The notes beneath the pieces were generated by a model that was not told where the DNA came from, did no database searches, and saw only the letters and a list, made by a program, of their open reading frames with translations. From the NCBI GenBank assembly GCA_023213395.1, contig CM041465.1, forward strand, positions 119,791,741 through 119,855,740: 64,000 bases of DNA, given 5' to 3'. This document shows, one piece after another, positions 43,561 through 54,115 of this stretch; within the stretch, counting starts at the first letter, position 1, and every line of letters starts with the position of its first letter. The DNA comes from Cycas panzhihuaensis (Eukaryota; Cycadophyta). The translations under genes were made by a program, and so were the position numbers.

Positions 43561-44375
43561 TATCTTCATTTCCCAAGCAAAATATTCTTGGGACATCTTG
43601 CAGAGATTCAGGATGCACGACTGCAAGACGGCACCTACACCCATGGAGAACGGCACCAAGCTTTCTCTTAATGAGGAAGCTGAACCAGCAGATTCCACTC
43701 TTTATCGACAGTTGATTGGTAGCTTGATATATCTCACCAACACTCGTCCAGACATCTCATTTGCAGTTGGGATTTGCTCTCGCTTCATGTCTCAACCCAA
43801 TCAGAAGCATTGGCAAGCAGCAAAACGCATACTCAAGTATATCAAAGGAACATTGCAGCTTGGACTTGAGTATGTACATAAGGAGAGCTTCACTTTGGAG
43901 GGTTCTCGATTACGATTGGGCGGGATGCCAAGATAGCAGAAATCTACCTCGGTTCTTGTTTCACCCTTGGTTCAAGATTGTTTCATGGAGTTGCAAGAAG
44001 CAACCAAATGTTACCTTGTCCTCAATCAAGCAGCAGTACAAAGGCTGCGGTCGGTAGACTTGTGAGGCTATCCGGCTTCGACGGATTCTTGGTGAGCTTG
44101 GATTTCATTGAAGAAGCCGGCATTCATTGTGACAATCAGTGTCCTCAAGCTAATAAAGAATCCGGTCTTCCACGCGGACCAAGCATATTGAAGTTCACCA
44201 CCATTTCATCGTGGAGCATGTACACGGTGGTGAGATCACTCTTCAATATCGACCAACGAACAGACGCACAGATATCTTTACCAAGCCACTTGGTAGAGAC
44301 AAATTTGTAAAATTTAGAGATGGTCTTGGAGTCCGACTCAACATTATAAACAATAAGGGGGGGTGTTAAACCTCA
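43561..44375 (+). pseudogene. Copia F RNase H
   Basis: It is open at 43598-43936 with [40 protein letters not shown] and RILKYIKGTLQLGLEYV. The YDWAGCQDSR box is in another frame just after a small frameshift at about 43900-43930. The tail at 43978-44310 is split further. The last residues (KFVKFRDGLGVRLNIINNK) read through the polypurine tract, and the stop would fall inside the LTR, an unusual overlap. Confidence 0.83.
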
Positions 44376-44400
44376 TGGTTTACCTTATGTTTATAATGTT
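44340..44400 (+). promoter_or_regulatory. Inverted repeat spanning polypurine tract and 3' LTR edge (F)
   Basis: aacattataaaca (44340-44352) and tgtttataatgtt (44388-44400) are perfect 13-bp complements. With one bulged A the stem extends through taagg/cctta to 18 pairs. The polypurine tract (44354-44363) and LTR start (44364) lie in the inner stem and loop. Confidence 0.8.
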
Positions 44401-44902
44401 AAGCTAATATTTTCTATTCTTGTATTATGTGTGCACTTTTGCACTTTTGTACTTTAGGTGTAACTTTATCACTTAAGTGATAAAGTACACACCCACTTTA
44501 TGTCTAGTGACATAACGTTGTCACTTAAGGGTCAAATGACCCCCTTGCATTTTTGCTCACATGAGCTCCCAATGGACACTTGTCCTACATGCAGGCATGC
44601 ATTGCATGATTGACACTTGTCAATCATGCAATAGCCTTTGGTCTCTCATCTTCTCCTATTTAAAGAGGCCTCTCTTCATTGTTGCACATCATGAGAGGAG
44701 GAGCTCGTTGCTATTCTGTCAGTTTGCTAATCAAGCTGAAGCATTCTTTGGTGGTTGGACTAATTCCAACCCCCCATTTCTGGTATCTTGATCTTGCTCC
44801 TATTTCTCTTTGTGTTCTTTATGTTTTATGCTTCATGCATTTGTAGTATTGTGCTTTTGCTTATGATCTTGGGACTAATATGGCTTAATGCCCATTTTCA
44901 CA
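44364..44902 (+). repeat. Copia F 3' LTR
   Basis: It is 539 bp, the partner of 37597-38137. Its palindrome tatcacttaagtgata is perfect here, while the 5' LTR copy has one change. Confidence 0.95.
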
Positions 44903-44907
44903 AGAAG

Positions 44908-45090
44908 AAGACATTGGAGGAGGCTTAAACAAGCAAAAGGCCTATAATAAATCACTTAAGAGTCTTTGGTTGTAATGGCTACCTACATATTCCTAAGGAA
45001 TCAAGGCAAAAATTTGATGATAAAAGTAGCAATTGTATTTATCTTGGATATAGTAACACAAGCAAAGCACACAAATTATATGTCAATTGA
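44908..45090 (+). pseudogene. Copia E integrase, second part
   Basis: It resumes E integrase after F: KKTLEEA, stop, then HLRVFGCNGYLHIPKE and CIYLGYSNTSKAHKLY, the typical C-terminal end of copia integrase. After about 45090 the similarity is lost, and element G begins near 45208. Confidence 0.8.
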
Positions 45091-45207
45091 CACAGTCAGA
45101 GAGCATAATGCTTTGTGTGAATGCATTGAGGATTTAATGGAACACGACAAAGAGTTAGAGGATGCAATGAAAGGTCATAGGACATGACAAAGGGTCGCAT
45201 TCATTGT

Positions 45208-45451
45208 TGTAATGTATCATTTCTGGGCATATAAGTACACAACCCTATTTGGTTGAAAATCATCCAATCAAAACCAATCTGATCAACCAGAACGAATCCA
45301 ACAAAATCCAAAGAAAACCAATTGAAACATTATATTCTATTTAAGGTTAAGTATTGATCGATTTTCCCAAATAGATTAGAGCTATGTATCTTGTTCTCTA
45401 CTCAGTGTATGATCAAGGTCCTAGTTGCATGTGTATGAGTGTTTTCTCACA
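45208..45451 (+). repeat. Copia G 5' LTR (left edge uncertain)
   Basis: The right edge is fixed by CA followed by the PBS. There is no 3' LTR for comparison, so the left edge is a guess. Confidence 0.5.
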
Positions 45452-45464
45452 TGGTATTAGAGCC
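45452..45464 (+). other. Copia G primer-binding site
   Basis: tggtattagagcc has one mismatch to the initiator-Met complement and directly follows the LTR end. Confidence 0.85.
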
Positions 45465-47339
45465 AATGGAATACACAACTAAGATGAAGTAAGTGTATAC
45501 CTAGAACGAATCAAAAGGTCGTTTGGTAACACAAATGAAGGCCATGTTAATGTGATTGCAATCCTTTCTAATTTCTAGAAGAATAAATAGTGATGCACAT
45601 TCATAAAACAGAGAAACTATATCATTCAAGGATATGTTTTAAGCTTGTGGTGACTTCTACTCATTGTGGGGCAACGTTATGCCTATTAGGATCTCATTTG
45701 GAGGTCATATGTGTCCATTAACAAGGTTGGGCATTGTTTCAACACATTAGGCAAAGTATATGCATGATCGAGTGGCTCCAATGACTATTAGGCACCATTT
45801 AAAGCTTATTTACCCTTGTTTCTACACGTTGGGTGGAGGGTAGGTGCGTTGGGCTTCTTGTAGCAGTGCCTAGGTTCATATCAAAGAACCATATGATGAA
45901 TAAGCACTGTTCTTGACAATGTGGGGCTGGTTTGAATTTTGGAGCTGTTAAATATTCATTGGAGACTATTGGGCTTTGTTACTGCATGATATGGTGGAGT
46001 ATGAGCACGTTGGGCATCTCCAAAAGTGATTAGGTAGCTTCAATGAATGTAGTACTTCATTTCACAGCTTATGAAGGTGATTGGGCATAAGAATTCCTCG
46101 TTTTCTGCCAAAATTGGCTCGTTGGGGTTCATTATAACTTCGCAAGAAGGATCTATTCACAACTTGATGCATGAAAGTGTTTGTTTGACTACATATAATG
46201 GTGTCGAGTGCTGCTTAAGTGCCCACGGGTCTCCAAAGATGGTGATGAACTACTATGAATGAAATGTAGCTATTATGATTCAAAAGAGATCATTTATTTT
46301 GAATTTTTACAAAGTTATGACCTTTGTATAAAGGTTGTAACTTCTAAGTTGGTTGTTCATGGCCAAATCAAAGAGATTTGAACAAGGTTTTATAAATGTA
46401 ACAACCATGTGTGTTACAACGTGACTCATTGAAGATCAACATCCATGTAGAAGATTTGAAGAGTGGCACCTCCTCTAATGCAATCTAAACATGATATAAA
46501 ACCCTGTTGATCATGATTCAACATCATTCAAACTTGCACAATGTCATCTAGAGCCATTTGAAGCGATCCAAAACAACAATTGAAGGTTGTGAGTAACCTT
46601 TGGAGCCATGGAAGTGTTGGTTAGTCATTTGAACAATGTATGACTCATTTAAGTGTATGGAAGTGTTTGAAGCCATTTGAAGGCTGGTTGAAACATTGTG
46701 TAAGCCATTTTGAGCTTTGTATGAGTTGTATGAGGTTGTCTGAAGCCATTTCAAAGAGTTTAAAGGTCGATGTAATGATTAAAGGTTGTATAAGATAGTT
46801 TGAAGTCCATTCAAGTTGTGCAAGAGTCGTTTGAAGGTCGTTGAAGCATTTAAAAGCCATTCAAACTATTTTTTAAACCATTCATAACTATGAAACAAAC
46901 TAAAAACCACATAATGCCATTTTCAAGGCAATTTCAAAGCTATTTTTAGCTCGTTGATGAACACATAGTGATTGTAGAAGCTTTGTAGGTGAAGTGGAAT
47001 GTGTTAGACACAACTAAAGCATTAAGAATGCTAGTGTGAAGCGTTGAAAAGCCACAAAGCAACAACTATTGGTGTGCGAAAAGCTTCTAAGAGCTTGTTG
47101 AAGCTCTTTCAAGCCACATTGGTGAATGTAGAGAGCAAATAAATGCAATGCAAAGTGTGGGGGATGTGTTTGAAGCATGTGGGCTACATTTGAAGGGTGT
47201 GCAAGATGTCAAACTAATGTTTTGATAAGATAATTATGAAAGAAAACAATCTGATATAAGAAGAGTAAGCTCTCAGTGTTGGAGAATGTTTAAAGTAGAT
47301 TATTCTCGATCATTAGGCGAGTTTGCAACCATTGAAAAG
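45465..47339 (+). other. Copia G leader
   Basis: No gene recognised. It includes the repetitive stretch 46540-46870. Confidence 0.6.
46540..46870 (+). repeat. Degenerate short tandem repeats in G leader
   Basis: A series of variants of agccatttgaa / aagtcgtttgaagg / gtttgaagccattt spaced about 30-45 bp apart. The copies are too diverged to define one unit. Confidence 0.55.
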
Positions 47340-48170
47340 TTTATGCAAGTGATATTGAATGAAAACAACTTTCATGAATGGAAAGCAAGTATGGAAATTA
47401 GTCTAATAGGAAACCAATTGTAGAAAATCACTAAAGACGAATTAAGCATGATACCTTTGAATGAGAAAGGGAACGATCACCTTGAAGAGAAACTATTTAT
47501 AGTTGTTGGGCTACTAAAACTATTGTTAGCTCTAGATTAGAGAGCTCTTGTTCACAACCTAAATACACCAAACGAAATCTAGACACAATTATATGACACT
47601 TTTAAAAAGAAGCGAAGAAATCGTAGAGTTGCTTTGTTGATAAAGCTATTAAACGCTATTGTCAAGGATGAAAGCAATATTAGCGCCTACTTGAATAAGA
47701 TAACAAATTTGAACAAGCTGGAAAAGATAAAACAGAAGTTTGTTGATAATGAACTACTATTTGTGATCATTATGTCAAGATTGTAGACCTCATTGAATAC
47801 ATTCCAAACAATTCATGCAAATAATGAGATGATGGAAGGAATGGCCTTTGATGAGCTGAAAAATCTTATCCTAGCTGAAGCTGCCAAGTTAAAGCATCAT
47901 GGCTTTCATGGGAGTTCAGAATCCAATCATGCCTTAGTTGAAAAGATGCATAGTAAAGGAGATGAGAAGGCAAAGAAAACTACACAGATGTCCAGAGAAA
48001 ATAAAAAAGGGAAGAAGTACATTGGAAAGTGTCACTACTACAGGAGAGAATGCCACAAGGAGAAAAATCATTGGTTCAGAAGAAAGGGCATGCAGAAGGA
48101 AAAACAAAATGATAAAAGGGTGGGTGTTCTGGCTTATTGCATTGAGGTATTGACCTTGCCTTCCTAATTT
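47340..48170 (+). pseudogene. Copia G gag
   Basis: NENNFHEWKASMEISLIG opens the capsid domain, followed by LLIKLLNAIVKDESNISAYL and, in the open stretch 47793-48167, TFQTIHANNEMMEGMAFDEL and KNLILAEAAKLKHHG. The knuckle reads CHYYRRECHKEKN: Cys-4 is Tyr and the final Cys is lost, so the zinc site is destroyed. H gag (53218-54106) has the same sequence pattern. Confidence 0.82.
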
Positions 48171-48830
48171 TCAGGTAAGAAATTCATTGAATACATGACT
48201 CAGGTGCATAGGGGCATATATCCTTCTATCGAGAGTAGTTCACCACATGAGATACTAATTCTAGTGATGCGAGGATCATATTTGGGGATGCCAATATGGT
48301 GCCTATTGATGGAGTCCAAACAATTAGTCTTGTAGAGGGGGATTTCAATTTGGTGTACTATGCACCACAAATGAAGAAAATTCTTCTTCCTACCCAACAA
48401 ATCTATAAACGAAACATGCAAATTGAGCTCTATGAGGATAAATGTTTGATTTAAGGATCCTAAAAATGCTTTGTAGTCATTGGTATTAGAAAGCTAAAAG
48501 ATGACTTCTAGGTTTTGAGAAATTTCAAAATTAGAATCGAAACTATGCCTTTGTTGACAACATAAATGATATGAATCACTTGTGGCATCAATGGTTAGAG
48601 AACTTGAACTATCGACACATGACCCCTATGAGCAAAATGAAGATGGTGGAAGGATTACCATAAATCTCATGTTCAAGAGGTGTATGTGAACAATGTATAT
48701 GGTAAACATCATATATATCCTTTTGCTTGGGAGGAAGACTAGAGAGCTAAGGAGAAACTAGAAATTAAACATATCGATGGGATGAGGCCATTATCAATCC
48801 CCTCAATATCTAGAGTTGAATCCCCTCAAC
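48171..48830 (+). pseudogene. Copia G protease/pre-integrase remnant
   Basis: Very decayed. HLWHQWLENLNYRHMTPMSK and MKMVEGLP at about 48578-48660 match the pre-integrase box of H (KLWHNRLEHLNYRS, KMVEGLPS). The integrase start follows up to a proline-rich SIPSIS, and similarity ends at about 48806. Confidence 0.7.
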
Positions 48831-49395
48831 ACAGACAACAATGATTGAGATTTTTCCATCATTTCTTTTTACATAAAGGCTAGAATCAGAACTACATCTT
48901 TGGAAGCCATTTTGTGACAAATATTTGTCCAGCTTAGCATACCAAGCTTCAGAAGCTTGTTTCAGTCTGTATAATGCCTTTTTAAGTTTACATACCATGT
49001 GCTCTTGTCCTATCTGGATGTAGCCTTCTGGTTGCTGCATATAGACTTCTTCCTCTAGATCTCCATTTAAAAAGGCGCTTTTGACATCCAACTGGTAAAT
49101 TTTCCAATTGTTTTGGGGTACCAATGCTATCACTGTTCGAACTGTGTTCCTTTTACCCATAGGTGAGAAGGTCTCATCGAAGTCAATCCCAGTGGTTTGA
49201 GTGTATCCTTTTGCCACAAGTCTTGCTTTGAATTTTCCTATGCTCCCGTCAGCACCTTCTTTTACCTTATACACCCATTTGCAATTGACCATTGGTTTAT
49301 TTAGAGATAGTTCTACCAGGTCCCAAGTTCGATTTTTTGCAATAGCAACCATGACTGCTCTCCACTCAGCATGCTCCTTTGCTTCTTCAAATGAT
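48831..49395 (-). pseudogene. Copia I reverse transcriptase, N-terminal two thirds
   Basis: An open stretch of 180 codons: [80 protein letters not shown] and SIIVVCV. The YVDD that should follow is absent because the element is cut there. Gly-to-Arg in ALYGLKQ and Pro-to-Ser in QAPRAWY indicate relaxed constraint. Confidence 0.87.
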
Positions 49396-50760
49396 TGTGG
49401 CTGTAGTCTGTTGAAAAGGGCTTGATGTTACTAACTCTTGGTTTTGTGTGTAAACACATTTCCTCTTCCTTCTTCTATGGTCTTGATGTAGCATTTTGGT
49501 ACCTTTTTCTATTTTTTTGGTGCCTCGATAGTTGATTCTTCTGATGACTATTCCTCTTCAGGGTGAAGAGTAGATTCAGACTCTTCCAACTCAATTTTTG
49601 TAGTTATTCCTAATTCTTCAATAAGGGATTCCATTTGGGGTTCAATCTTAGGTGCTTTTTGAATTATTTGTACCAGAGATTTGACTTCTACAGGGATTTC
49701 TTCATTAAAGATTACATCCCTACTTAGATAAATTTTATTAGTTTTAGGATCTATGCATCTGTATCCCTTTGAGGTTTTACTATAACCGATCATAATGCAT
49801 TCTATGCATTTTGAATCAAGTTTTGTTCTATTTTTATCTGAAATATGAACAAAGGCTTGGCAACCAAAAATTTTCAAGTTACTTACATCAGGCTTCCTTC
49901 CTGTTCATGCTTCTTCAGGTGTTATCTGCTATAACGATGTGGTCGGACTTCAATTTATCAGGTAACATGCTATACTTACTGCTTCCGCCCAGTAAGTTAT
50001 TGAGATTTATTTTCCATGAATCATGCTACATGCCATTTCCATTATGGTTCTATTCTTTCGTTCAGCTACACTATTGGACTGAGGCGTATAGGGGGTTGTG
50101 AACTGTCTTCGTCTACCTCTGGTTTTGCAGAAATCCAGAAATTCTTTCAAAATATATTCACCTCCACTTTCAGACCTGATGCATTAATTTTACATCCTGA
50201 TTCTAACTCTACTTCAACTTTAAATTCTTTAAATGTACCAAATACTTCTAACTTATTATGAATAAGGTACACTCACACCTCCCTAGTGAAATCATCAATG
50301 AAAATTAAGAAGTATCTAGAACAATTTACAGACAGTGGTGTTAGAGAACCACACAAGTCTGTGTGTATTAGCTCTAGTTTTTCTTGAGCATTCATTGGTT
50401 CTGAAGGGAAAATGATGTTTTCCAAATTGACAACCTTTGCAAACAAAATGCTTTGACGAAATAAAAGGAAGCCCATTGACCATATTGTTCTTTTCCATCA
50501 TTTCCAATTTATCTACGGGGAGATACCCATATTTCAAATGCCACACTTTATTATTATTATTGGAATTTACAACAGAGAATGCTTTTACATCTACATTTGG
50601 ATCTACATCTACATTTGGATCAACAGGAATGGATAGCAATTTATACAGGTCATTGTACTTCACCCCCTTAGTAATGACTACACCCCCATTTTTCATGTCC
50701 AACACATAACACATGCCTTTTTCATCAAATATGGTCCTCAAGCCCTTATTGCTTAGTTAG
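49396..50760 (-). pseudogene. Copia I integrase, pre-integrase and linker
   Basis: Pre-integrase is at 50316-50741 (VWHLKYGYLPVDKLEMMEKN, CKGCQFGKHHFPF). The core start is at 50273-50476 (ELIHTDLCGSLTPLSVNCSR, FIDDFTREV). The middle is broken. The C-terminal end is at 49548-49877 (MKIFGCQAFVHISDKNRTKL, GYSKTSKGYRCIDPKTNKIY, SRDVIFNEE) with an acidic linker. An in-frame duplication (VDPNVDVDPNVDV) occurs at about 50590-50630. Confidence 0.83.
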
Positions 50761-51379
50761 GACACTAACAGGAAGTTCATCTTAAGCCCAGATACAAAAA
50801 GTACATTACTGATTTTCTTTACACAACCTTGTAAATTCGCAGCAATGGTTCCTATTCCCTTAATGTTTAAAGGGTACTTATCTCCCAATTCAATTGATTT
50901 TGAGGAATGGGCTTTAATAGACCCGAACCAATTTTTTCTGCTCATCATGTGTCGTGACGCTCTCGAGTCAATGTACCACGCATCCTTGTCTTGAAGGCTG
51001 GCTGATAGAGCGACAATGAAGGCAATTTCTTCTTCCTCTTCCTCTGATTGTTCTTTGATGTAACTTCCAATTGGTCTCTTCCCTCTTTGAATCTCTTCTT
51101 TTCATTGACGACACTGATATGGATTATGTCTCGACTGTCCACAGTGATAATAGACATCAAACATGTGGCATTGGCTTGAAAAATGCCTGGGTTTACCACA
51201 ATTGAAGCAAACCTGAGTGTCTCTTGGAGGATACATGCGACTACATCCCTTGTTTTTTGACCATCTTCCTCGTGAAGGAGTCACAGATTTAGGTGTATAT
51301 CCTCTGCCTCTAAACCGTCCTCTTCCTCTTGAGCCTCCTATGTTCAATTTTGTCACAAAGGCATCTTCGATTTCATTAG
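50757..51379 (-). pseudogene. Copia I protease and gag C-terminus
   Basis: The gag knuckle CFNCGKPRHFSSQC and the second CGQSRHNPYQC are in 51102-51356, with Gly-to-Arg before the His in both. An RGRGRFRGRG stretch precedes them. The protease motif reads YIDSRASRHMM (Asp-Ser-Arg at 50961-50969). Flap and VSGLKMNFLLVS lie at 50757-50948. The sequence stops at 51379, where H was inserted, and gag continues at 57655. Confidence 0.83.
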
Positions 51380-51728
51380 TGTTAACATGGCAGTTGATTT
51401 AAAGCCACTTAGTTAATGTTAATGTGGTTTAATTAAGCCAAAAGGTGCGACTTATTCAGAGAGTCACAACCCTAATTGGGTGACACCTCTTGAAAGAATA
51501 TAAATGCCTTGAGCCCTTGTATATTCAATGAATCATTGTATCAATCCATTATGAAATAATTAAGTGATCCATCAAGAATCCTTTTGTGGTGGGTTTTTTC
51601 TTGAAAGGGTTTTCCACATAAATCCTGTGTACTGTGCATCTATTTTCTGTGTATATTTGTTTGCTTGTTGTGTATGGTAAACAATTTTGCAGTTGGGAAC
51701 ATTTGTGTATTATTTCATGTTTCAAACA
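51380..51728 (+). repeat. Copia H 5' LTR
   Basis: It is 349 bp with TG...CA tips and the PBS directly after it. Confidence 0.93.
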
Positions 51729-51740
51729 TGGTATCAGAGT
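51729..51740 (+). other. Copia H primer-binding site
   Basis: TGGTATCAGAGT matches 11 of 12 bases of the initiator-Met complement. Confidence 0.92.
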
Positions 51741-53217
51741 CGTAGGGTCCTACACAGCTGAAGCCTAATGTTGAGCCGAGCGATGAGATCATTGGTTGCC
51801 AGGTGAAATCGTCAGACCCAGGACTTGTCTTGAGGGTCCATCAACTCCAGCAACGTGCAGAAGCAGGCACAATGTATCAGTGGTAGTTGAAGCAATGAAA
51901 ATCACTATTCAACGGAGCATAAGGGTTTATCAGAGTCAATATTCAAACATGAAGTCCACATTTGTGGTAAGAGTTGGCTCGTTGGGGGTCATCTGAAGCT
52001 GGTTGAAGCTCTGTTGCAAAGATTTCAGCCAGTAGAGCACGTACTAATGGTGATTTAGTGACTATAAGGACAGCCATCTATGTACACAAGTCAGTTATTT
52101 TCCCACTCAAAACACTATAAAATTCAAAAAAAATGGAGCTTTGTTCTGGTGTTACCTACATTCAGTCTGTATAAGGGAGAGATTGGAGCCTTCTTGGAAT
52201 GTTTTCAGCCCTCTATACTGAGATTAGATGGAGTACATAGCAGTATAAAGTATCATCCACTGTATTTTTGAGTTGTAATGCTTAGAATTTGGGATTGTGA
52301 CCCCTCACCTTGGCTAAATACACATTTTGAGCCCGCATCTGCATACTAGAAGATAGTTGGGCTGTTTGTGTGCCTTGCTAGAGAGTTTGTGCATTAAATA
52401 AGCACTATACAGCAGTTCTAAGGTTAGTCGAGTGTCTTGTGTGGTGGTTGGGCACATTTCCCCTTCACTGTGTGACTTTCTCCTTGGTTGGGCACTTCCC
52501 TGCATCAACCGAGTGTGGCTAGGATGTTTTCTTCCCTCCTTACCAGCTATTTGACCGTGTGGGAGGTTGCCTGTCCATAGAGAAGATCGCAGGGACGTCT
52601 ATGTGATGCTTGCAGCTGTCGCATTTTGATCCATTGCATGCAGATATTAAGGGTTACATTTGATGTATTTTACTAAGCTTTGAACTTAGTCATACATCAA
52701 ATCATTTGCGAATAGTCTATTAAGCACATGAGTTTAGTGATAGACAGATGGACTTGTTCAAAAGTCGCAAACTTTGGAATATGCCCTTTAGCATATTCTC
52801 TTTATAATACAACATTACAAAGTGACCCTTACCATTGATATAACATATAATATTGTATAGTGAAAAACCTTGACGTCTTTGGACCCCTCATGAGCTATTT
52901 TCAGCATGGATCGAGGAGGATTATCGTGTTTTTTGGCTTGGAGATCGTGCATCATTGCTTGTGGAGCTGTCCTTTGTTCTTAGAGCACTATTTTTAAAGA
53001 AGCTTAAACATCGGTTGTGACACTTTCAAGGTTATTTAAGGTTGTTTGTTGACAGTTGGTGAGGGAAAATAGTCGGTAACTTGCTCAACGCATGTATAGT
53101 TCGTGTTTGATGCCCTCCAGAGCGTGCCCTTGAGTTAGAGGACACAGGGGTGTATTTTTGTCCTACAGACATTCGTTTTTGGTGTCGTTTAATTCATATT
53201 GAAGCTTGTTTCTCGAG
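51741..53217 (+). other. Copia H leader
   Basis: About 1.5 kb. No gene recognised and no strong repeat. Confidence 0.6.
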
Positions 53218-54115
53218 ATGGAGCACCTTATGCCCAAGGTTATCTTCAATGGTAACAATTTCAGTGAGTGGAAGGCCAATATGGAGCTCATTTCTAATGG
53301 TGAATCAACTCTGGGGTATCATTAAGGCGAAGGTGGACGCAATTCCACTAGACCATAAAGAGTGTGTTCATCTCAAAGAAAAGAAATTTATGGCCATGGG
53401 ACTGTTGAAACTATCACTCGCGCCGGACCAGAGAGCCTCGGTTCACAATCTGGATGAACCAGACGAAATATAGACAAAACTGTGTGATACATTTGAGAAG
53501 AAGAAGACGAATAGACCTCTTGCACTAATGTTGGAGTTGCTCAATTTGTGTGTGGAAGATAAGAACAACATCAACTCCTACTTTAATAAAATAACAGACT
53601 TGAAGAACAAACTAGAAGAATTGAAGAAAAACTCAATCGATGATGCATTGTTATTCGCAATAATCATGTCGAAGCTGCCGGCTACATTCGCCACTTTCCA
53701 GACCATTTATGGTAGAGACGAAGTGATGGAAGCAAAAACATTTGATGGGCTTAAAAACCTGATTCTAGCAGAGGATGTCAAGCTTAAATATCATGGAATA
53801 CTTGGAGGTTCTGATTCAATTCAGGCCCTAGCCATGAAAACGCAAAGGAAAGAGACTATTAAGGAGGAGAAGATCACACAGAGGTCAGGAGAAAGTTCAC
53901 AAAACAAGAAGAAGTTCAACGGAAAATGCAATTACTGCAAGAAGGATGGTCACCACGAGAAGAATTGTTGGTTCAAGCATTGTGACAAGTGCAAAGTTAA
54001 CCAAGATGATAAAGGGAAGAGCGTTGTTGCTCACTGTGTTAGAGCAAAGACCTTGTCAACCGAGTCAAATCGGAGAGATTATTGGGTACTTGATTCTCGA
54101 GTGTAGAAGCATATC
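53218..54115 (+). pseudogene. Copia H gag and protease start
   Basis: ATG 53218-53220 opens MEHLMPKVIFNGNNFSEWKA. After a frame break the stretch 53528-54106 is open: LCVEDKNNINSYFNKITDLK, IMSKLPATFATFQTIYGRDE, KNLILAEDVKLKYHG, an intact CCHC knuckle CNYCKKDGHHEKNC, then protease YWVLDSRV with a stop. The catalytic Gly is Arg (54092-54100) and the following Ala-Ser is Val-stop. It is one of the best preserved gags here. Confidence 0.87.

Larger units (their letters stand above)
37597..44902 (+). mobile_element. Ty1/copia element F, full length, youngest insertion
   Basis: Plus strand, 7306 bp, with long LTRs of 541 and 539 bp (TGTTAAACCTCATGG...TTTTCACA). They differ by about nine bases and a 2-bp indel by eye, roughly 2 per cent, the lowest in the window. 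The flanks are agaac (37592-37596) and agaag (44903-44907), a target duplication with one mismatch. E integrase continues across it. The leader is very long (about 2.1 kb). Despite the young LTRs, gag and pol carry many stops and frameshifts, so it was probably mobilised in trans or inserted already defective. Confidence 0.95.
27651..45210 (+). mobile_element. Old Ty1/copia element E split by a TRIM composite, copia D and copia F
   Basis: On the plus strand the pieces read in copia order: 5' LTR (27651-29092, interrupted by the TRIM composite), degenerate PBS, leader, gag (30544-30865, resuming 36105-36570), protease, and integrase (about 36900-37596, resuming 44908-45090). The gag reading continues across copia D as SLPKDYESFITSL, and integrase resumes across copia F as KKTLEEA then HLRVFGCNGYLHIPKE. 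RT, RNase H and the 3' LTR are missing; element G begins where E ends. Without the insertions only about 4 kb of E remains. Confidence 0.8.
45208..48830 (+). mobile_element. Truncated Ty1/copia element G
   Basis: Plus strand. An LTR end (…TTTTCTCACA at 45451) is followed by a near-perfect PBS, a leader of about 1.9 kb, gag and a decayed protease/pre-integrase region, then an abrupt end at about 48830 where minus-strand element I begins. The gag aligns with that of H, so G and H are related families. The 5' edge of its LTR is uncertain (a tgtaatgtat candidate lies at about 45208). Confidence 0.75.

Noticed and set aside
46071-46262. Possible small gene in the G leader
   Set aside because: A 63-codon chance frame without similarity in a retroelement leader.
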